DNA from: CAZHRC01 sp964533865
Lineage (GTDB): Bacteria > Bacillota > Clostridia > Tissierellales > Peptoniphilaceae
Direction: 5' to 3'
Length of the DNA stretch: 64,000 nt
NCBI GenBank assembly: GCA_964533865.1
Contig: CAZHRC010000001.1
Coordinates: 1 to 64,000, forward strand
This document shows positions 1 through 8,987 of this stretch, piece after piece. A program made the translations under genes and the position numbers. Below the pieces are notes generated by a model. It was given only the letters and a program-made list of their open reading frames with translations, did not search any database and had not been told where the DNA came from. Position 1 is the first letter of the stretch. Each line of letters begins with the position of its first letter.

Positions 1-52
1 GGATTTTTCTGAACTCTTTCAAGGCTGGCATAAAACGTGGAGAAGGCAAGTC

Positions 53-1648
53 TTGAGGACGCGCCTTTACAGCCCTGTCGGAACGTATGAATCTCAAATG
101 CTCATCTCAATCTATCTTGTGGTCGTGACCGTTTGGATCGCCTCACTCGTGCGGCGCATATTATCAAAAGAAGTGCGCAAAGGCATGATCATCGTAGGTG
201 CTCTGTTGATGGGATGGGTGGTGGTTCGGTTGATTAAGTGGCAAAGAATCGAGATTGACCTCGTCGATCGATACCTTTGGTATCTGTACTACTTGTTTCA
301 GCTAGGGATTCCAGCGGTGATGTTGTGGTTGATTTGGAAAATTGACCACCCAAGCGAAAATCCGCGTTGGCTTGTCGCTATCATTATGACAAATATTTGT
401 CTGTTTGGTTTAGTGATCACCAACGAGTTTCATCAATGGGTATTCCATTTTGAGACCGGGTTAAGTAATGGCACTTTACAATACCACTATAACATTGGAA
501 TGTTCTTCGTTCTTTTGGGGGTGCTCATTCCCACTATCATTGGAGGTGGCATACTCCTATGGAAGAGTCAGAAAATGCTTCGGTTGAGAAGTTCGGCTTT
601 AGCACTGGGCACTTTAGTGCTGTTGATTCTCTATACGATAGGTTACCTCTTTGGCGTACCATTTGCACGTGAAAGCGACGTCACAGTAACCTCTGGGGTG
701 TTAACGCTCATCATCATCGAATCGGTCATCGCCTCCGGGCTGATCCCAGCCAACACAAAGTATTTCAAACTCTTTGAACATTCTTCTCTCGACATCCAAA
801 TCATCGATGAGGAAGGGATTCCAATCTTTCAATCGAAAATCGCTGAGCCCATTGACTCAGAAACTATCGCTAAATTTCGAGCCAAATCACAAGGAGCGAT
901 GGTATTGACGCCGGATAGCGTGCTATATGCTAACCCTACAATTGGAGGAACCGCATTTTGGCGCGAAGACATCGGCATCATTCGCCGTCTGGAACAAGAA
1001 GTTGAAACGTCGGTGAAAAAGCTTGAATTGGTCAATAGCGTACTGGCTCAAGAACAGCGAATGCTTAGGGAAATCAACGAAGTCCGTGAAAAGGAGCTGT
1101 TGTTTAAAGAGTTACGGGAGGAGTTAGAGGATAATACCGCTTGGCTACTCAACCAGATTCAAAGTGTTTCAAAGGATTCTCCTTCACAAAAGCAAGTTGT
1201 GACGATAACCTTGGCGTTGTGTCATCTGAAAAGGCGCTCCTATATCTTCTTCAAAGCATATGACCAGGGCGAACTCTATTTAGAAGAATGGATGACTTAT
1301 ATTGACGAATTAAAAGAGGTGGTCCTATTCGCTGAAGTAAGAATGCTTGCCCTATACGATGTCAATCCCCTGATGTCGGTACAAGAAGGGCTTATACTAT
1401 ATGATTTGGTCTACGCATTGATGTTATGGGCGTTACAGAAACCTAATACGATCCTCTTGATGAACGAAGTGGAAGAGAATGTTTTCAAAATGAAGCTGCT
1501 TTATACCTCTAGGAGCGATGCTTTTGTGGTCGATGAATCGTTGAGACAACGTATAGGGCAAGGGAACGGTGTTATTGACATGAAAACCCTTGACGAGTCT
1601 GTAGGAATCACCTTGCGATTGCCTTTGGGAGGTAAAAAGAATGGCTAA
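53..1648 (+). CDS. 7TM histidine-kinase-like membrane protein, probable pseudokinase
   Basis: The first ~230 residues hold about seven hydrophobic segments, as in the histidine-kinase N-terminal 7TM sensor region. A charged coiled coil (about 300-365) follows, then a DHp-like stretch containing the KRRS motif common in clostridial kinases. The C-terminal half lines up in position with an ATPase domain, but I see no phospho-acceptor His box, N box or GxG boxes, so it is probably catalytically dead. It overlaps the next kinase gene by 8 bp, suggesting translational coupling and a joint sensor. The start is uncertain. TTG at 53 has GGAGAAGG at 39-46, but the frame is open to the window edge, so the gene may begin further left; ATG at 98 is the alternative. 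Confidence 0.6.
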   Translation: MRTRLYSPVGTYESQMLISIYLVVVTVWIASLVRRILSKEVRKGMIIVGALLMGWVVVRLIKWQRIEIDLVDRYLWYLYYLFQLGIPAVMLWLIWKIDHPSENPRWLVAIIMTNICLFGLVITNEFHQWVFHFETGLSNGTLQYHYNIGMFFVLLGVLIPTIIGGGILLWKSQKMLRLRSSALALGTLVLLILYTIGYLFGVPFARESDVTVTSGVLTLIIIESVIASGLIPANTKYFKLFEHSSLDIQIIDEEGIPIFQSKIAEPIDSETIAKFRAKSQGAMVLTPDSVLYANPTIGGTAFWREDIGIIRRLEQEVETSVKKLELVNSVLAQEQRMLREINEVREKELLFKELREELEDNTAWLLNQIQSVSKDSPSQKQVVTITLALCHLKRRSYIFFKAYDQGELYLEEWMTYIDELKEVVLFAEVRMLALYDVNPLMSVQEGLILYDLVYALMLWALQKPNTILLMNEVEENVFKMKLLYTSRSDAFVVDESLRQRIGQGNGVIDMKTLDESVGITLRLPLGGKKNG

Positions 1649-3053
1649 GTTTTTTGATCTTCCTGAATGGTTGCGACTGATGGTATCTTTTTTCTTAAGT
1701 ATCATGGTGATTTCACAAACCGCGTGTTTTATCCTGGGGTGGTATCGCCATCCGAAGCGCCAGAATCAACAGTTGGAGAACGTGTTGGAGTTGGCGATCC
1801 TTGGACAATTTCTGGTGCTCAATGGAGTTCAAGGTAAACTGGTCCAAGGGTATTTTATGGGGATCGTTCCTGTGGTAAGTTTACCTGTTTGGCGATACGG
1901 TTTTGCTGTTTTTGTAGGGGTGCTGAGCGTTACGGTCGCCTGGCAAAGCCGAAAACCTAAATACCTCGTCATCGTCCCTTTGACATTGCTCACATTGCCA
2001 TGGATGGAACCTTACCTAGGCTCCACCTATCCTTACTGGTATACGGGGGCATTGGTGTTTTGGCTGTTGAGAAGTGTGGGTATCGGAAAGAGGCGATATA
2101 TTGAACTGCAAAAAAGTTTATCGGCATTTTCTGTCAAAGACACACTGGACTCTCTGGAAACGGGTATTCTATTTTATGAACCCAAGGGTTATGTTGTCCT
2201 ATCGAACCATAAAATGTTGGATTTAATGGCAAACTTTACTGGAAAATACTGGCGTAATGGTGTGTTGTTTCATGATGTGATTTCAAATTTGGAAGGGGCG
2301 CAATTTCAAGACGATCAGTGGATTGTCAAGGGTGACAATGGTTCGGTCTGGCTTTTTAGTCGAGCGATGATTGAGATTGACCATGTGGAGATGTACCGAT
2401 TGACCGCTTCAGATGTCACGAATCACTGGAAATTAATGAGCCGTCTGAATGAGAAAAATCAACAATTGTCTCAGATGAGCACTGCATTGAAGGCATCTAT
2501 TGCCAATATTCATCATTTGAGCCGAAATCAAGCGTTGAAAGAGACGAGGATTCGAACCCATGATATTTTAGGTCAGCTTATCGCCTTGTACGTGAGCGTG
2601 TTAAGAAAGGATACTTTAGGCGCCGAGCATAGGCTAGTGGGTCGGTCCAAGGCATTATTGGAAGGCTTTCTCTCTGGCAAAGTCAGTCAACGTCCATGCG
2701 AAGAAGAATTTGAAAGTTTAAAGAGAACGTTTAAGTTATTAGGCGTCGATGTGGTGTATGAAGGCTATTTTCCTGATCGATCAAGAGAAGGTGACGTATT
2801 GGTCGAGATAGCTCGAGAGTGTATAACCAATGCCATCCGACATGGTTTTGCATCTCAGATTTCAATTTTAGGCCGGGTGGAAGGACCTGACTACATCATG
2901 ACCGTATCGAACAATGGGGATATTCCTAGTGGGCCAATTGTTGAAGGTGGCGGACTATCAGGAATTCAGGCACAGCTAGAAACCTTCAATGGAGTGATGA
3001 CGGTAGAGCACACTCAAGAATTTACCATCTGTGTGCGCTTTCCAAGGAGGTGA
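1641..3053 (+). CDS. Membrane sensor histidine kinase, NarL/DesK-like
   Basis: Membrane sensor kinase of about 470 residues. Roughly five N-terminal hydrophobic segments (to ~residue 155) precede a PAS-like linker. A HisKA_3-type dimerisation helix with the motif RTHDILGQ follows (candidate phospho-accepting His307), then a HATPase domain with N box (ECITNAIRHG), NNGD and GGGLSGI glycine boxes near the C terminus. Start ATG 1641 has GGGAGGT eight bases upstream and overlaps the preceding pseudokinase gene; the stop overlaps the regulator's leader. It should phosphorylate the adjacent LuxR-type regulator. The signal is unknown. Confidence 0.85.
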   Translation: MAKFFDLPEWLRLMVSFFLSIMVISQTACFILGWYRHPKRQNQQLENVLELAILGQFLVLNGVQGKLVQGYFMGIVPVVSLPVWRYGFAVFVGVLSVTVAWQSRKPKYLVIVPLTLLTLPWMEPYLGSTYPYWYTGALVFWLLRSVGIGKRRYIELQKSLSAFSVKDTLDSLETGILFYEPKGYVVLSNHKMLDLMANFTGKYWRNGVLFHDVISNLEGAQFQDDQWIVKGDNGSVWLFSRAMIEIDHVEMYRLTASDVTNHWKLMSRLNEKNQQLSQMSTALKASIANIHHLSRNQALKETRIRTHDILGQLIALYVSVLRKDTLGAEHRLVGRSKALLEGFLSGKVSQRPCEEEFESLKRTFKLLGVDVVYEGYFPDRSREGDVLVEIARECITNAIRHGFASQISILGRVEGPDYIMTVSNNGDIPSGPIVEGGGLSGIQAQLETFNGVMTVEHTQEFTICVRFPRR

Positions 3054-3058
3054 AAAAC

Positions 3059-3676
3059 GTGTATCGCGTCTTAATCGTTGATGATCACGAATCCATGTGC
3101 GATTCGTTGAAGATTGCTTTGACTCGAACGGGGAATTTCGCTGTTGTAGGGAGCCTAACCAACGCCATCCATTCGACACTATATTGCGAAAGATTGAAAC
3201 CTGACCTCGTTCTTATGGACGTCTGTACTGAAAATGGGGCCTCGGGGTTGGATGCGGCCGAGGCTTTGAAGGAGCAATTTCCATTAGTAAAAATCGTCGT
3301 TATGTCGGGTTTTGATGAAATCTCTTACGTACCGCGTGCGATAGAGGTGGGAGCCGATGCTTTTGTATTTAAAAGTAAGAGCTTGGCGTTTTTCGTCAAT
3401 GTAGCGGAACTGGTTATGAATGGAAAAACCTATTTTCCAGAATCGAAATCCGTACCAGTTCAGGAGGGAGAGCCTCCTCTAACGGAAAGGGAAATGGAAG
3501 TGTTGCGGTTGATGTGCAAACACTTAACGAGCAAAGAGATTGCCCAAGAGCTCTTTATTAGTGAGAGCACAGTCAAATATCACAAGTCGAATATGATGTC
3601 AAAAACAGGCTTTTCGAAAGCCGCAGATTTAGCGTTTTATATGATTGTGAACGGCTGGATTAACCCTCTTTACTAA
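3059..3676 (+). CDS. LuxR/NarL-family response regulator
   Basis: Two-domain transcription factor of 205 residues. The receiver domain has the acidic pair in VDDHE and phospho-acceptor Asp54 (LVLMDV). The C-terminal LuxR-type HTH (about 135-200) begins with LTEREMEVLRLM. I chose GTG 3059 over the in-frame GTG 3050: AAGGAGG at 3044-3050 sits eight bases before 3059 but would itself overlap a start at 3050. It lies directly after the kinase gene in the same transcript, so it is the output of this three-gene system. Confidence 0.88.
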   Translation: MYRVLIVDDHESMCDSLKIALTRTGNFAVVGSLTNAIHSTLYCERLKPDLVLMDVCTENGASGLDAAEALKEQFPLVKIVVMSGFDEISYVPRAIEVGADAFVFKSKSLAFFVNVAELVMNGKTYFPESKSVPVQEGEPPLTEREMEVLRLMCKHLTSKEIAQELFISESTVKYHKSNMMSKTGFSKAADLAFYMIVNGWINPLY

Positions 3677-3685
3677 AAGCCCATT

Positions 3686-3712
3686 CAACTCGATGATCGA
3701 GACGGGTTGTTT
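3686..3712 (+). terminator. Possible weak terminator hairpin
   Basis: CAACTCG (3686-3692) can pair with CGGGTTG (3703-3709, one G-U) around a 10-base loop, followed only by a short T-rich tail. It sits just after the response-regulator stop. The T-tract is poor, so this is tentative. Confidence 0.3.
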
Positions 3713-3799
3713 GAATACTGCCCGTTGCGGGTAGTGCTCAAGAGCCAAGAGCGTTATACAATAGAGTTGAACTATGAAGTAATATCATGGGAGGGTTGA

Positions 3800-4168
3800 A
3801 TGATTACTGTGTTGTTAGTGATGAAACGTCAACCTATCGCTGACTTTATCATCGAAAAAGGAAGGGCGATTCGCTGGATAGAAGAGCCCGATCAAAGCAA
3901 AGTGATCGAAACGATTGCCAATAAATCTATCGATGTTGCGTTGATTGAGGTTTCGGAATCAAAGAATCGAGACGTTGCAAAATGTCTCGACCTCTCGAAG
4001 TCTGTTCGCGACTGCCAATCGGATTGTAAACTGATTTTAATGTGTCCAGAGCAGGATCGGGTCAGTGTCGAGCAAGTTATTTTGGCAAAGCGTACTAAGC
4101 TCATCGATGATTTCGTTTTTTATGAGGCATCGATTGATTACCTCATCTCAAAATTAATGTCGATATAG
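3800..4168 (+). CDS. Receiver-like (CheY-fold) hypothetical protein
   Basis: Soluble 122-residue protein with alternating hydrophobic strands and helices resembling a stand-alone response-regulator receiver. The acidic pocket is missing, and the segment where phospho-Asp would lie reads ALIEVSE, so phosphorylation is doubtful. The start has GGGAGGG just upstream. The stop lies 18 bp before the SPFH gene, so it probably belongs with that cluster. Fold assignment is by pattern only. Confidence 0.6.
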   Translation: MITVLLVMKRQPIADFIIEKGRAIRWIEEPDQSKVIETIANKSIDVALIEVSESKNRDVAKCLDLSKSVRDCQSDCKLILMCPEQDRVSVEQVILAKRTKLIDDFVFYEASIDYLISKLMSI

Positions 4169-4186
4169 CATCGGGAAGGAGAAACT

Positions 4187-5551
4187 ATGGGACTAATTAA
4201 AGCTGTAGCGGGTGCCGCTGGGAGTGTGATGGCCGATCAGTGGAAAGAGTATTTTTATTGTGAAGCATTACCGACTGAGATTTTAGCAACAAAAGGTGAA
4301 AAACGTACATCGGGAAGGTCTGTGAACACCCGAGGTGGAGAGAATATTATTTCCAATGGTTCGGTGATCGCCGTCGCAACAGGGCAGTGTATGCTCATTG
4401 TTGAACAAGGTAAAGTGGTGGATTTGTGCGCTGAACCGGGCGAATACGTCTACGATTTATCTACAGAGCCATCGATTTTCTCTGGAGATTTGGGTACGAG
4501 CTTAGTGGAAACCTTTAAGAATATAGGAAAGCGATTTACATTTGGTGCAGAAGCGCCAAAAGATCAGCGCATATACTACATCAACACAAAAGAGCTTATT
4601 GGAAACAAATACGGGACACCTAGTCCGGTGCCTTTTAGGGTGGTAGACACCAACATCGGATTAGATATTGACATCGCCATACGCTGCTTTGGCGAATACA
4701 GCTATCGCATCACCAATCCTCTCTTGTTTTATACCAACGTTTCGGGCAATTTTGCCGTTGAATATCGACGGGAAGAACTCGATGGACAGTTGAAGACAGA
4801 ATTGATGACCGCCCTACAACCCGCTTTTGCCAAGATTTCTTCCATGGGCATTCGATACTCGGCGCTTCCTGGTCATACTTATGAGTTGGCTGAGGTGTTG
4901 AACGAAGTGCTCTCGGAAAAGTGGAAAAATTTGAGAGGGCTTGAGATTGTGTCCTTTGGGGTTTCAAGTGTGAAGGCAAGCGACGAAGACGAAAACATGA
5001 TTAAAGAACTGCAGCGCAATGCGACTTTTAGAAATCCGACCATGGCGGCAGCGCATCTCGTCGGCGCTCAAGCTCAGGCGATGCAAAGTGCAGCGGCAAA
5101 CGAAGGTGCAGGACCTGTCATGGGTTTTATGGGAATGAATATGGCAGGTAGCGCTGGGGGGATGAACACTCAAAACCTCTATCAAATGGGACAAGACCTA
5201 CAACATCAACAGCCTCAACAGCCGTCTCATGAAGGGGCAGGAGTTCCCCCACAAGGGCAGAACTTGCCTCCAACGGAGCCAGAAGCTGGATGGGTATGTA
5301 CATGCGGTCACCGAGGCAATACGGGCAAGTTCTGTATGGAATGTGGCACACCGATGCCTATTGATGGGTGGATGTGTTCTTGTGGCACACAAAACAAAGG
5401 AAAGTTCTGTCAAGAGTGCGGTTTGCCAAAACCCGCTGGAACTCCACAATATCAATGCGATAAATGTGGTTGGGAGCCAGAAGACCTTAAGAGTCCCCCA
5501 AAATTTTGTCCAGAATGCGGCGATCCTTTTGACGATGGAGACCTTAAATAA
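4187..5551 (+). CDS. SPFH-domain protein with C-terminal zinc ribbons (YdjI-like)
   Basis: The N-terminal ~300 residues match the bacterial SPFH family often annotated 'virion core protein-like' (B. subtilis YdjI). A Gly/Met/Gln/Pro-rich linker follows. The last ~100 residues contain three zinc-ribbon-like units built from CxC/CxxC pairs (CTCG..CMECG, CSCG..CQECG, CDKCG..CPECG). SPFH proteins scaffold membrane complexes and membrane-stress responses. It heads a run of zinc-ribbon and TPM genes equivalent to the ydjG-ydjH-ydjI set, so the products may act as one membrane-associated assembly. Start ATG 4187 has GGAAGGAGA upstream. Confidence 0.82.
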   Translation: MGLIKAVAGAAGSVMADQWKEYFYCEALPTEILATKGEKRTSGRSVNTRGGENIISNGSVIAVATGQCMLIVEQGKVVDLCAEPGEYVYDLSTEPSIFSGDLGTSLVETFKNIGKRFTFGAEAPKDQRIYYINTKELIGNKYGTPSPVPFRVVDTNIGLDIDIAIRCFGEYSYRITNPLLFYTNVSGNFAVEYRREELDGQLKTELMTALQPAFAKISSMGIRYSALPGHTYELAEVLNEVLSEKWKNLRGLEIVSFGVSSVKASDEDENMIKELQRNATFRNPTMAAAHLVGAQAQAMQSAAANEGAGPVMGFMGMNMAGSAGGMNTQNLYQMGQDLQHQQPQQPSHEGAGVPPQGQNLPPTEPEAGWVCTCGHRGNTGKFCMECGTPMPIDGWMCSCGTQNKGKFCQECGLPKPAGTPQYQCDKCGWEPEDLKSPPKFCPECGDPFDDGDLK

Positions 5552-5572
5552 ACGCAAAGAGAGGAGGAAGCT

Positions 5573-6295
5573 ATGGGACTGTTCGATAAAAAATACTGCT
5601 CGATATGTAACGCAAAGATAGGGCTTCTAGGAAACAAGAAGGTTGAGGATGGCAATGTGTGTAAAACATGCCACTCAAAACTCTCGCCGTTTTTTAAAGA
5701 GAGGCGAAAAAGTACTGTTGCTCAAATTCAAGAACAATTGGACTATCGGGAGGCGAATCTAGAAAAAGTGTCGGCGTTTAACGTCACGAGAACCCTCGGT
5801 GACCGTCCGAGAGTGCTCATCGACGAGGACAAGGGACAGTTTCTTGTCACCTATTCCAACAAGTGGCAACAGGACAATCCAGACGTCATCGATTTTTCTC
5901 AAGTGACAGGATGCCATACTGAAATTAAAGAAGCTCGAACGGAGTTGACTTATCAAGATAAAGACGGAAAAGAAGTGAGTTATTCACCTAAACGATACGA
6001 TATCGACTACGATTTTTTCGTGACGATTTATATCAACTCACCATGGTTTGACGAGATTAGTTTATCTTTAAATAGCACACGTGTCGATGTTTTTGGCAGT
6101 GTGGAGTATCGAGAGTACGAACGTCAATCGAATGAATTGAAGGAGTTGTTTAGTTCCCTTAGAGAAGGCGTGCGTGAAAGGATCCAACAGGATAGTGCAC
6201 CCAAAACCGCTATAAGTTGTCCGCTGTGTGGCGCGACGACCACCCCTGACGCTAACGGTCGCTGTGAGTACTGTGGTGGAGCGATCACGGGGTAG
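5573..6295 (+). CDS. DUF4428-type zinc-ribbon protein
   Basis: Soluble 240-residue protein. The N terminus has the DUF4428 signature (CSICNAKIG near residue 9, then CKTCH), giving one zinc ribbon. The middle is a beta-rich domain of unknown role. The C terminus carries a second ribbon (CPLCG...CEYCGG). It is 21 bp downstream of the SPFH gene and 26 bp upstream of a further zinc-ribbon protein in one operon. Function is unknown; context suggests the same membrane-stress complex. Confidence 0.75.
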   Translation: MGLFDKKYCSICNAKIGLLGNKKVEDGNVCKTCHSKLSPFFKERRKSTVAQIQEQLDYREANLEKVSAFNVTRTLGDRPRVLIDEDKGQFLVTYSNKWQQDNPDVIDFSQVTGCHTEIKEARTELTYQDKDGKEVSYSPKRYDIDYDFFVTIYINSPWFDEISLSLNSTRVDVFGSVEYREYERQSNELKELFSSLREGVRERIQQDSAPKTAISCPLCGATTTPDANGRCEYCGGAITG

Positions 6296-6321
6296 ATGAC
6301 AAGAGTTGAAAGGAGGTTTGC

Positions 6322-7410
6322 ATGGGCGCTCAACTCACCAATTATCAATGTCCTTCCTGTACAGGTCCTCTACATTTTGGGAGTGAAACCCATCGATTGG
6401 AGTGCGACTACTGTGGGCAAACTTTCTCAATTGAAGAGATCGAAAGTCTTTATGGTACCGTTGAGGGTCTAGAACCTCATGAGACCAGTGAAGAAAAGTC
6501 AGGCATGGAAGTTATAGGTGATGGGTGGAGCGATGAAGACACCTCAAAACTTCGGGCTTACAGTTGCCCATCTTGTGGGGCAGAGCTGGTTTGTGATGAA
6601 ACGACCGCTGCTACGAGTTGTCCTTATTGTGGAAATCCGACTGTGGTACCGAAACAGTTTGAAGGCATGCTCAAGCCGAACTATATCATCCCTTTTGAAG
6701 TCGATAAAAAGATGGCGATAGAAGGGTTAAAGCGCCATTACAAAGGTAAATTTTTACTCCCCAAATCTTTTTCGACGGGCAACCACATTGAAGAAATCAA
6801 GGGAGTGTACGTGCCGTTTTGGTTGTACAGTGGCGATTGTGCAGCCAAGGTGACGTATACTTGCACCATGGTTTCTGAAAGGAGAGAAGGGAATTATATG
6901 GTGGAGACGACAGATTATTATGACGTCTACCGTGACGGGGAATTGAGTTTTGAAAAAGTACCAGTCGACGGTTCTTCTAAAATGCCTGATGCACATATGG
7001 ATGCCATCGAACCTTATGACTACTCCATGTTAAAACCTTTTTCCATGGCGTATCTACCGGGGTTTTTGGCGGATAAATACGACATGGATGCTGCATCTTG
7101 TCAGCCTCGAGCCGATGAACGCATGATCCAGTCGGCCTATGCAGAACTTGAATCCACAGTACGAGGATATACCAGAGTCGATATGACCAGTGCCGATGCG
7201 CAGATCACAAACGGAAGCACCCATTACGTATTGTTACCGGTTTGGCTGTTGTCAACTAAGTGGCAAGGAAAGGACTTTCTGTTTGCAATGAATGGTCAAT
7301 CGGGAAAATTGATCGGTGACTTGCCAATGGACAAAGGAAAGTTTTGGGGGTTGTTTGTCGGTATTGCCCTACCATTGATGGCGATTCTCTACTACTTTTT
7401 GTGGGTGTGA
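6322..7410 (+). CDS. Zinc-ribbon membrane protein (YdjG-like)
   Basis: The 362-residue protein has two N-terminal TFIIB/primosomal-type zinc ribbons (CPSCTG..CDYCG and CPSCGAEL..CPYCGNP, residues ~10-110). A large domain follows that reads as the body of the YdjG-like family, and one C-terminal hydrophobic anchor lies at about 340-360. Such proteins are sometimes mis-named PriA-like because of the ribbon; no helicase motifs are present. AAGGAGG precedes the ATG. Its neighbours, an SPFH protein and a TPM protein, match the ydjGHI arrangement. Confidence 0.75.
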   Translation: MGAQLTNYQCPSCTGPLHFGSETHRLECDYCGQTFSIEEIESLYGTVEGLEPHETSEEKSGMEVIGDGWSDEDTSKLRAYSCPSCGAELVCDETTAATSCPYCGNPTVVPKQFEGMLKPNYIIPFEVDKKMAIEGLKRHYKGKFLLPKSFSTGNHIEEIKGVYVPFWLYSGDCAAKVTYTCTMVSERREGNYMVETTDYYDVYRDGELSFEKVPVDGSSKMPDAHMDAIEPYDYSMLKPFSMAYLPGFLADKYDMDAASCQPRADERMIQSAYAELESTVRGYTRVDMTSADAQITNGSTHYVLLPVWLLSTKWQGKDFLFAMNGQSGKLIGDLPMDKGKFWGLFVGIALPLMAILYYFLWV

Positions 7411-7420
7411 GGAGGGTGAG

Positions 7421-8227
7421 ATGAAACGATTAATGGCGTGTGTAGTGGCTGTATTAATACTCATAGGTGCAAGCCTTCAGAGTGACGGCGCAAATTTTGA
7501 TTTGGTTGCTGTCGGTCCAGATGTCTTAACCGATGAACAATATGTCGAACTGAATGACCGCGCCAAAGACATTCGAGAAAAATATCAATGCGAAGTTTCC
7601 ATTGCGGTGATGAAAGACATGGGTGAAGGGGATATCGTCGACTTTGCGCGATACCTTTATGACAATAACGATTATGGCTACGGTGAAGATAAAAGTGGGC
7701 TCATGTTGTTCATCAACCGAAAAGAGCGAGATTATGCGCTCATATCGAGAGGATACGGAGATGAAGCCTTCACGGAAAAGAGTCGCGATGTGCTCATCGA
7801 TGATGTTCTATTACCGCATTTGGGTGTAGACGAGTACTACGAAGGGTTTTCTAAGTTTTTGACGATAGCGGAGGAACACCTGGCACTTGCAAGAGCAGGA
7901 ACGCCCTTTGGCGCTACCTCACAAGCGCTGGGGATTAAAGAAGGGGATAACGGGTTAAAGCCGTCAGATTCTTCTGTTTGGGGTAAGCGCGCAGTAGTGA
8001 TTGTGTTGCCTCTTATCATTGCAACCGTTGTCGTTAGTCTGTTAAGGGGTCAGTTGAAGTCAGCGGTACTGAAAAGTGAAGCGAGAGATTACATGGCATG
8101 CGAAGGCTTGAGCTTGACCTACGAAGAAGACCGATTTAGTCACTCCACCGAGACGCGAACGGAGATCAAGTCTGCTTCAAATGACAATAGTCCATCGTCA
8201 CCACAAGGGAGAAGTGGGAAATTCTAG
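7421..8227 (+). CDS. TPM-domain membrane protein (YdjH-like)
   Basis: The 268-residue protein starts with a signal peptide or anchor (residues ~3-22). A TPM/repair-PSII domain (about 25-160) follows, with the conserved DYALISRGYGDEAF segment. A transmembrane helix lies at ~187-208, and the low-complexity polar tail ends in GRSGKF, typical of the family. The TPM domain probably faces outward. It follows the zinc-ribbon gene by 10 bp with GGAGGGTGAG as ribosome binding site. Role is unknown; the family co-occurs with SPFH proteins. Confidence 0.78.
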   Translation: MKRLMACVVAVLILIGASLQSDGANFDLVAVGPDVLTDEQYVELNDRAKDIREKYQCEVSIAVMKDMGEGDIVDFARYLYDNNDYGYGEDKSGLMLFINRKERDYALISRGYGDEAFTEKSRDVLIDDVLLPHLGVDEYYEGFSKFLTIAEEHLALARAGTPFGATSQALGIKEGDNGLKPSDSSVWGKRAVVIVLPLIIATVVVSLLRGQLKSAVLKSEARDYMACEGLSLTYEEDRFSHSTETRTEIKSASNDNSPSSPQGRSGKF

Positions 8228-8252
8228 GCGAGAGACCTAAAAGGAGGAAGTG

Positions 8253-8630
8253 ATGAAAAAACTAGTCGTTTCTATTTTGGTTTTAGCGTTGATTTTAGCT
8301 GGGTGTGGCGCAGCCGCCAAACCTGAGGGCAAGTTTGTCGGCAAATGGAAACTGGAGTCGATGAAAATGGGTGAAACGGAGTTTTCGGCAGCAGAGTTTG
8401 AAAAAATGATGGGAGCGGCAGGTCAAGATGCTAACATTACTATTGAGATTTTAGCCGACAAGACGGCAAAATTCAATATGCCACCTGAAAGCCAAGAAGG
8501 CACTTGGGCATTAAAAGACGATAACACCTTGGTGATAGATGGAGGAGAGACTGATCTGGGGATTAAGTACGCTGATGGAAAACTCGTCATCGAAGACGAA
8601 GAAATGAAAATGGTGTTAGTTAAAGAATAG
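8253..8630 (+). CDS. Small lipoprotein, lipocalin-like repeat
   Basis: Secreted lipoprotein of 125 residues. The signal peptide ends in the lipobox LAGC, so Cys is the lipidated N terminus after cleavage. The mature part (GKFVGKWKLESMKMG..., then G-T-W and a D-x-T-L-V-I-D strand) looks like the short beta-barrel 'lipocalin-like' domain common in clostridial lipoproteins. ATG 8253 is preferred over GTG 8250 because AAGGAGG at 8241-8247 is five bases upstream. It is the last gene before a terminator and is probably co-transcribed with the TPM gene. Confidence 0.75.
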   Translation: MKKLVVSILVLALILAGCGAAAKPEGKFVGKWKLESMKMGETEFSAAEFEKMMGAAGQDANITIEILADKTAKFNMPPESQEGTWALKDDNTLVIDGGETDLGIKYADGKLVIEDEEMKMVLVKE

Positions 8631-8639
8631 TATCGGACA

Positions 8640-8668
8640 AAAGGATCGCCAAAAATGGCGATTCTTTT
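8640..8668 (+). terminator. Rho-independent terminator
   Basis: Eleven-base stem AAAGGATCGCC/GGCGATTCTTT (one G-U) with an AAAAAT loop, 10 bp after the lipoprotein stop, ending in CTTTTG. It closes the SPFH/TPM cluster. Confidence 0.8.
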
Positions 8669-8734
8669 GCCATAGACGCGACGCGAATTTACTTTTTTTG
8701 ATGATGATTCATCATTTTCCTAAACAGGACACAA

Positions 8735-8775
8735 CAAAAAGGCCGATGGCTTGAAGAAATCTTCAAATCATCGGC
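8735..8775 (-). terminator. Terminator of tRNA-Pro
   Basis: Read on the minus strand, a long stem built from GCCGATG and TTGAAG halves is followed by TTTTTG. It lies immediately after the tRNA CCA end. Confidence 0.75.
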
Positions 8776-8776
8776 T

Positions 8777-8853
8777 TGGTCGGGATGAGAGGATTCGAAC
8801 CTCCGGCCCCTAGTACCCCATACTAGTGCGCTACCGGGCTGCGCTACATCCCG
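8777..8853 (-). tRNA. tRNA-Pro (anticodon GGG)
   Basis: The minus strand folds as a 77-base tRNA. The acceptor stem is CGGGATG/CATCCCG. The anticodon stem CTAGT/ACTAG holds loop ATGGGGT (anticodon GGG), and the T arm contains GGTTCGAATCC. Discriminator A and an encoded CCA are present (8777-8779). It reads codon CCC. Confidence 0.93.
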
Positions 8854-8862
8854 TCTCAAATC

Positions 8863-8891
8863 ATTATAGCGTAAAGTTGAAGTAAAGTCGA
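8863..8891 (-). promoter_or_regulatory. Sigma-A promoter of tRNA-Pro
   Basis: On the minus strand TCGACT (8886-8891) and a consensus TATAAT (8863-8868) are separated by 17 bases, about 10 bases before the tRNA 5' end. Confidence 0.75.
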
Positions 8892-8987
8892 GGGATTTTA
8901 GGTGATTATTTTTTAGAGGAAAATCGTAGTGCAAAATGAAAGGATTTATCCTTGAAAATCGTTATCCTACAAACTTTTCTAGGTTTA

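Noticed and set aside
6322..7410. Possible PriA helicase annotation from the zinc ribbons
   Set aside because: No helicase motifs; a C-terminal membrane anchor and ydj-type neighbours contradict it.
8689..8934. 81-residue minus-strand ORF with RRFESSHPDQ-like sequence
   Set aside because: It is the translation of the tRNA-Pro gene, a well-known false ORF type.
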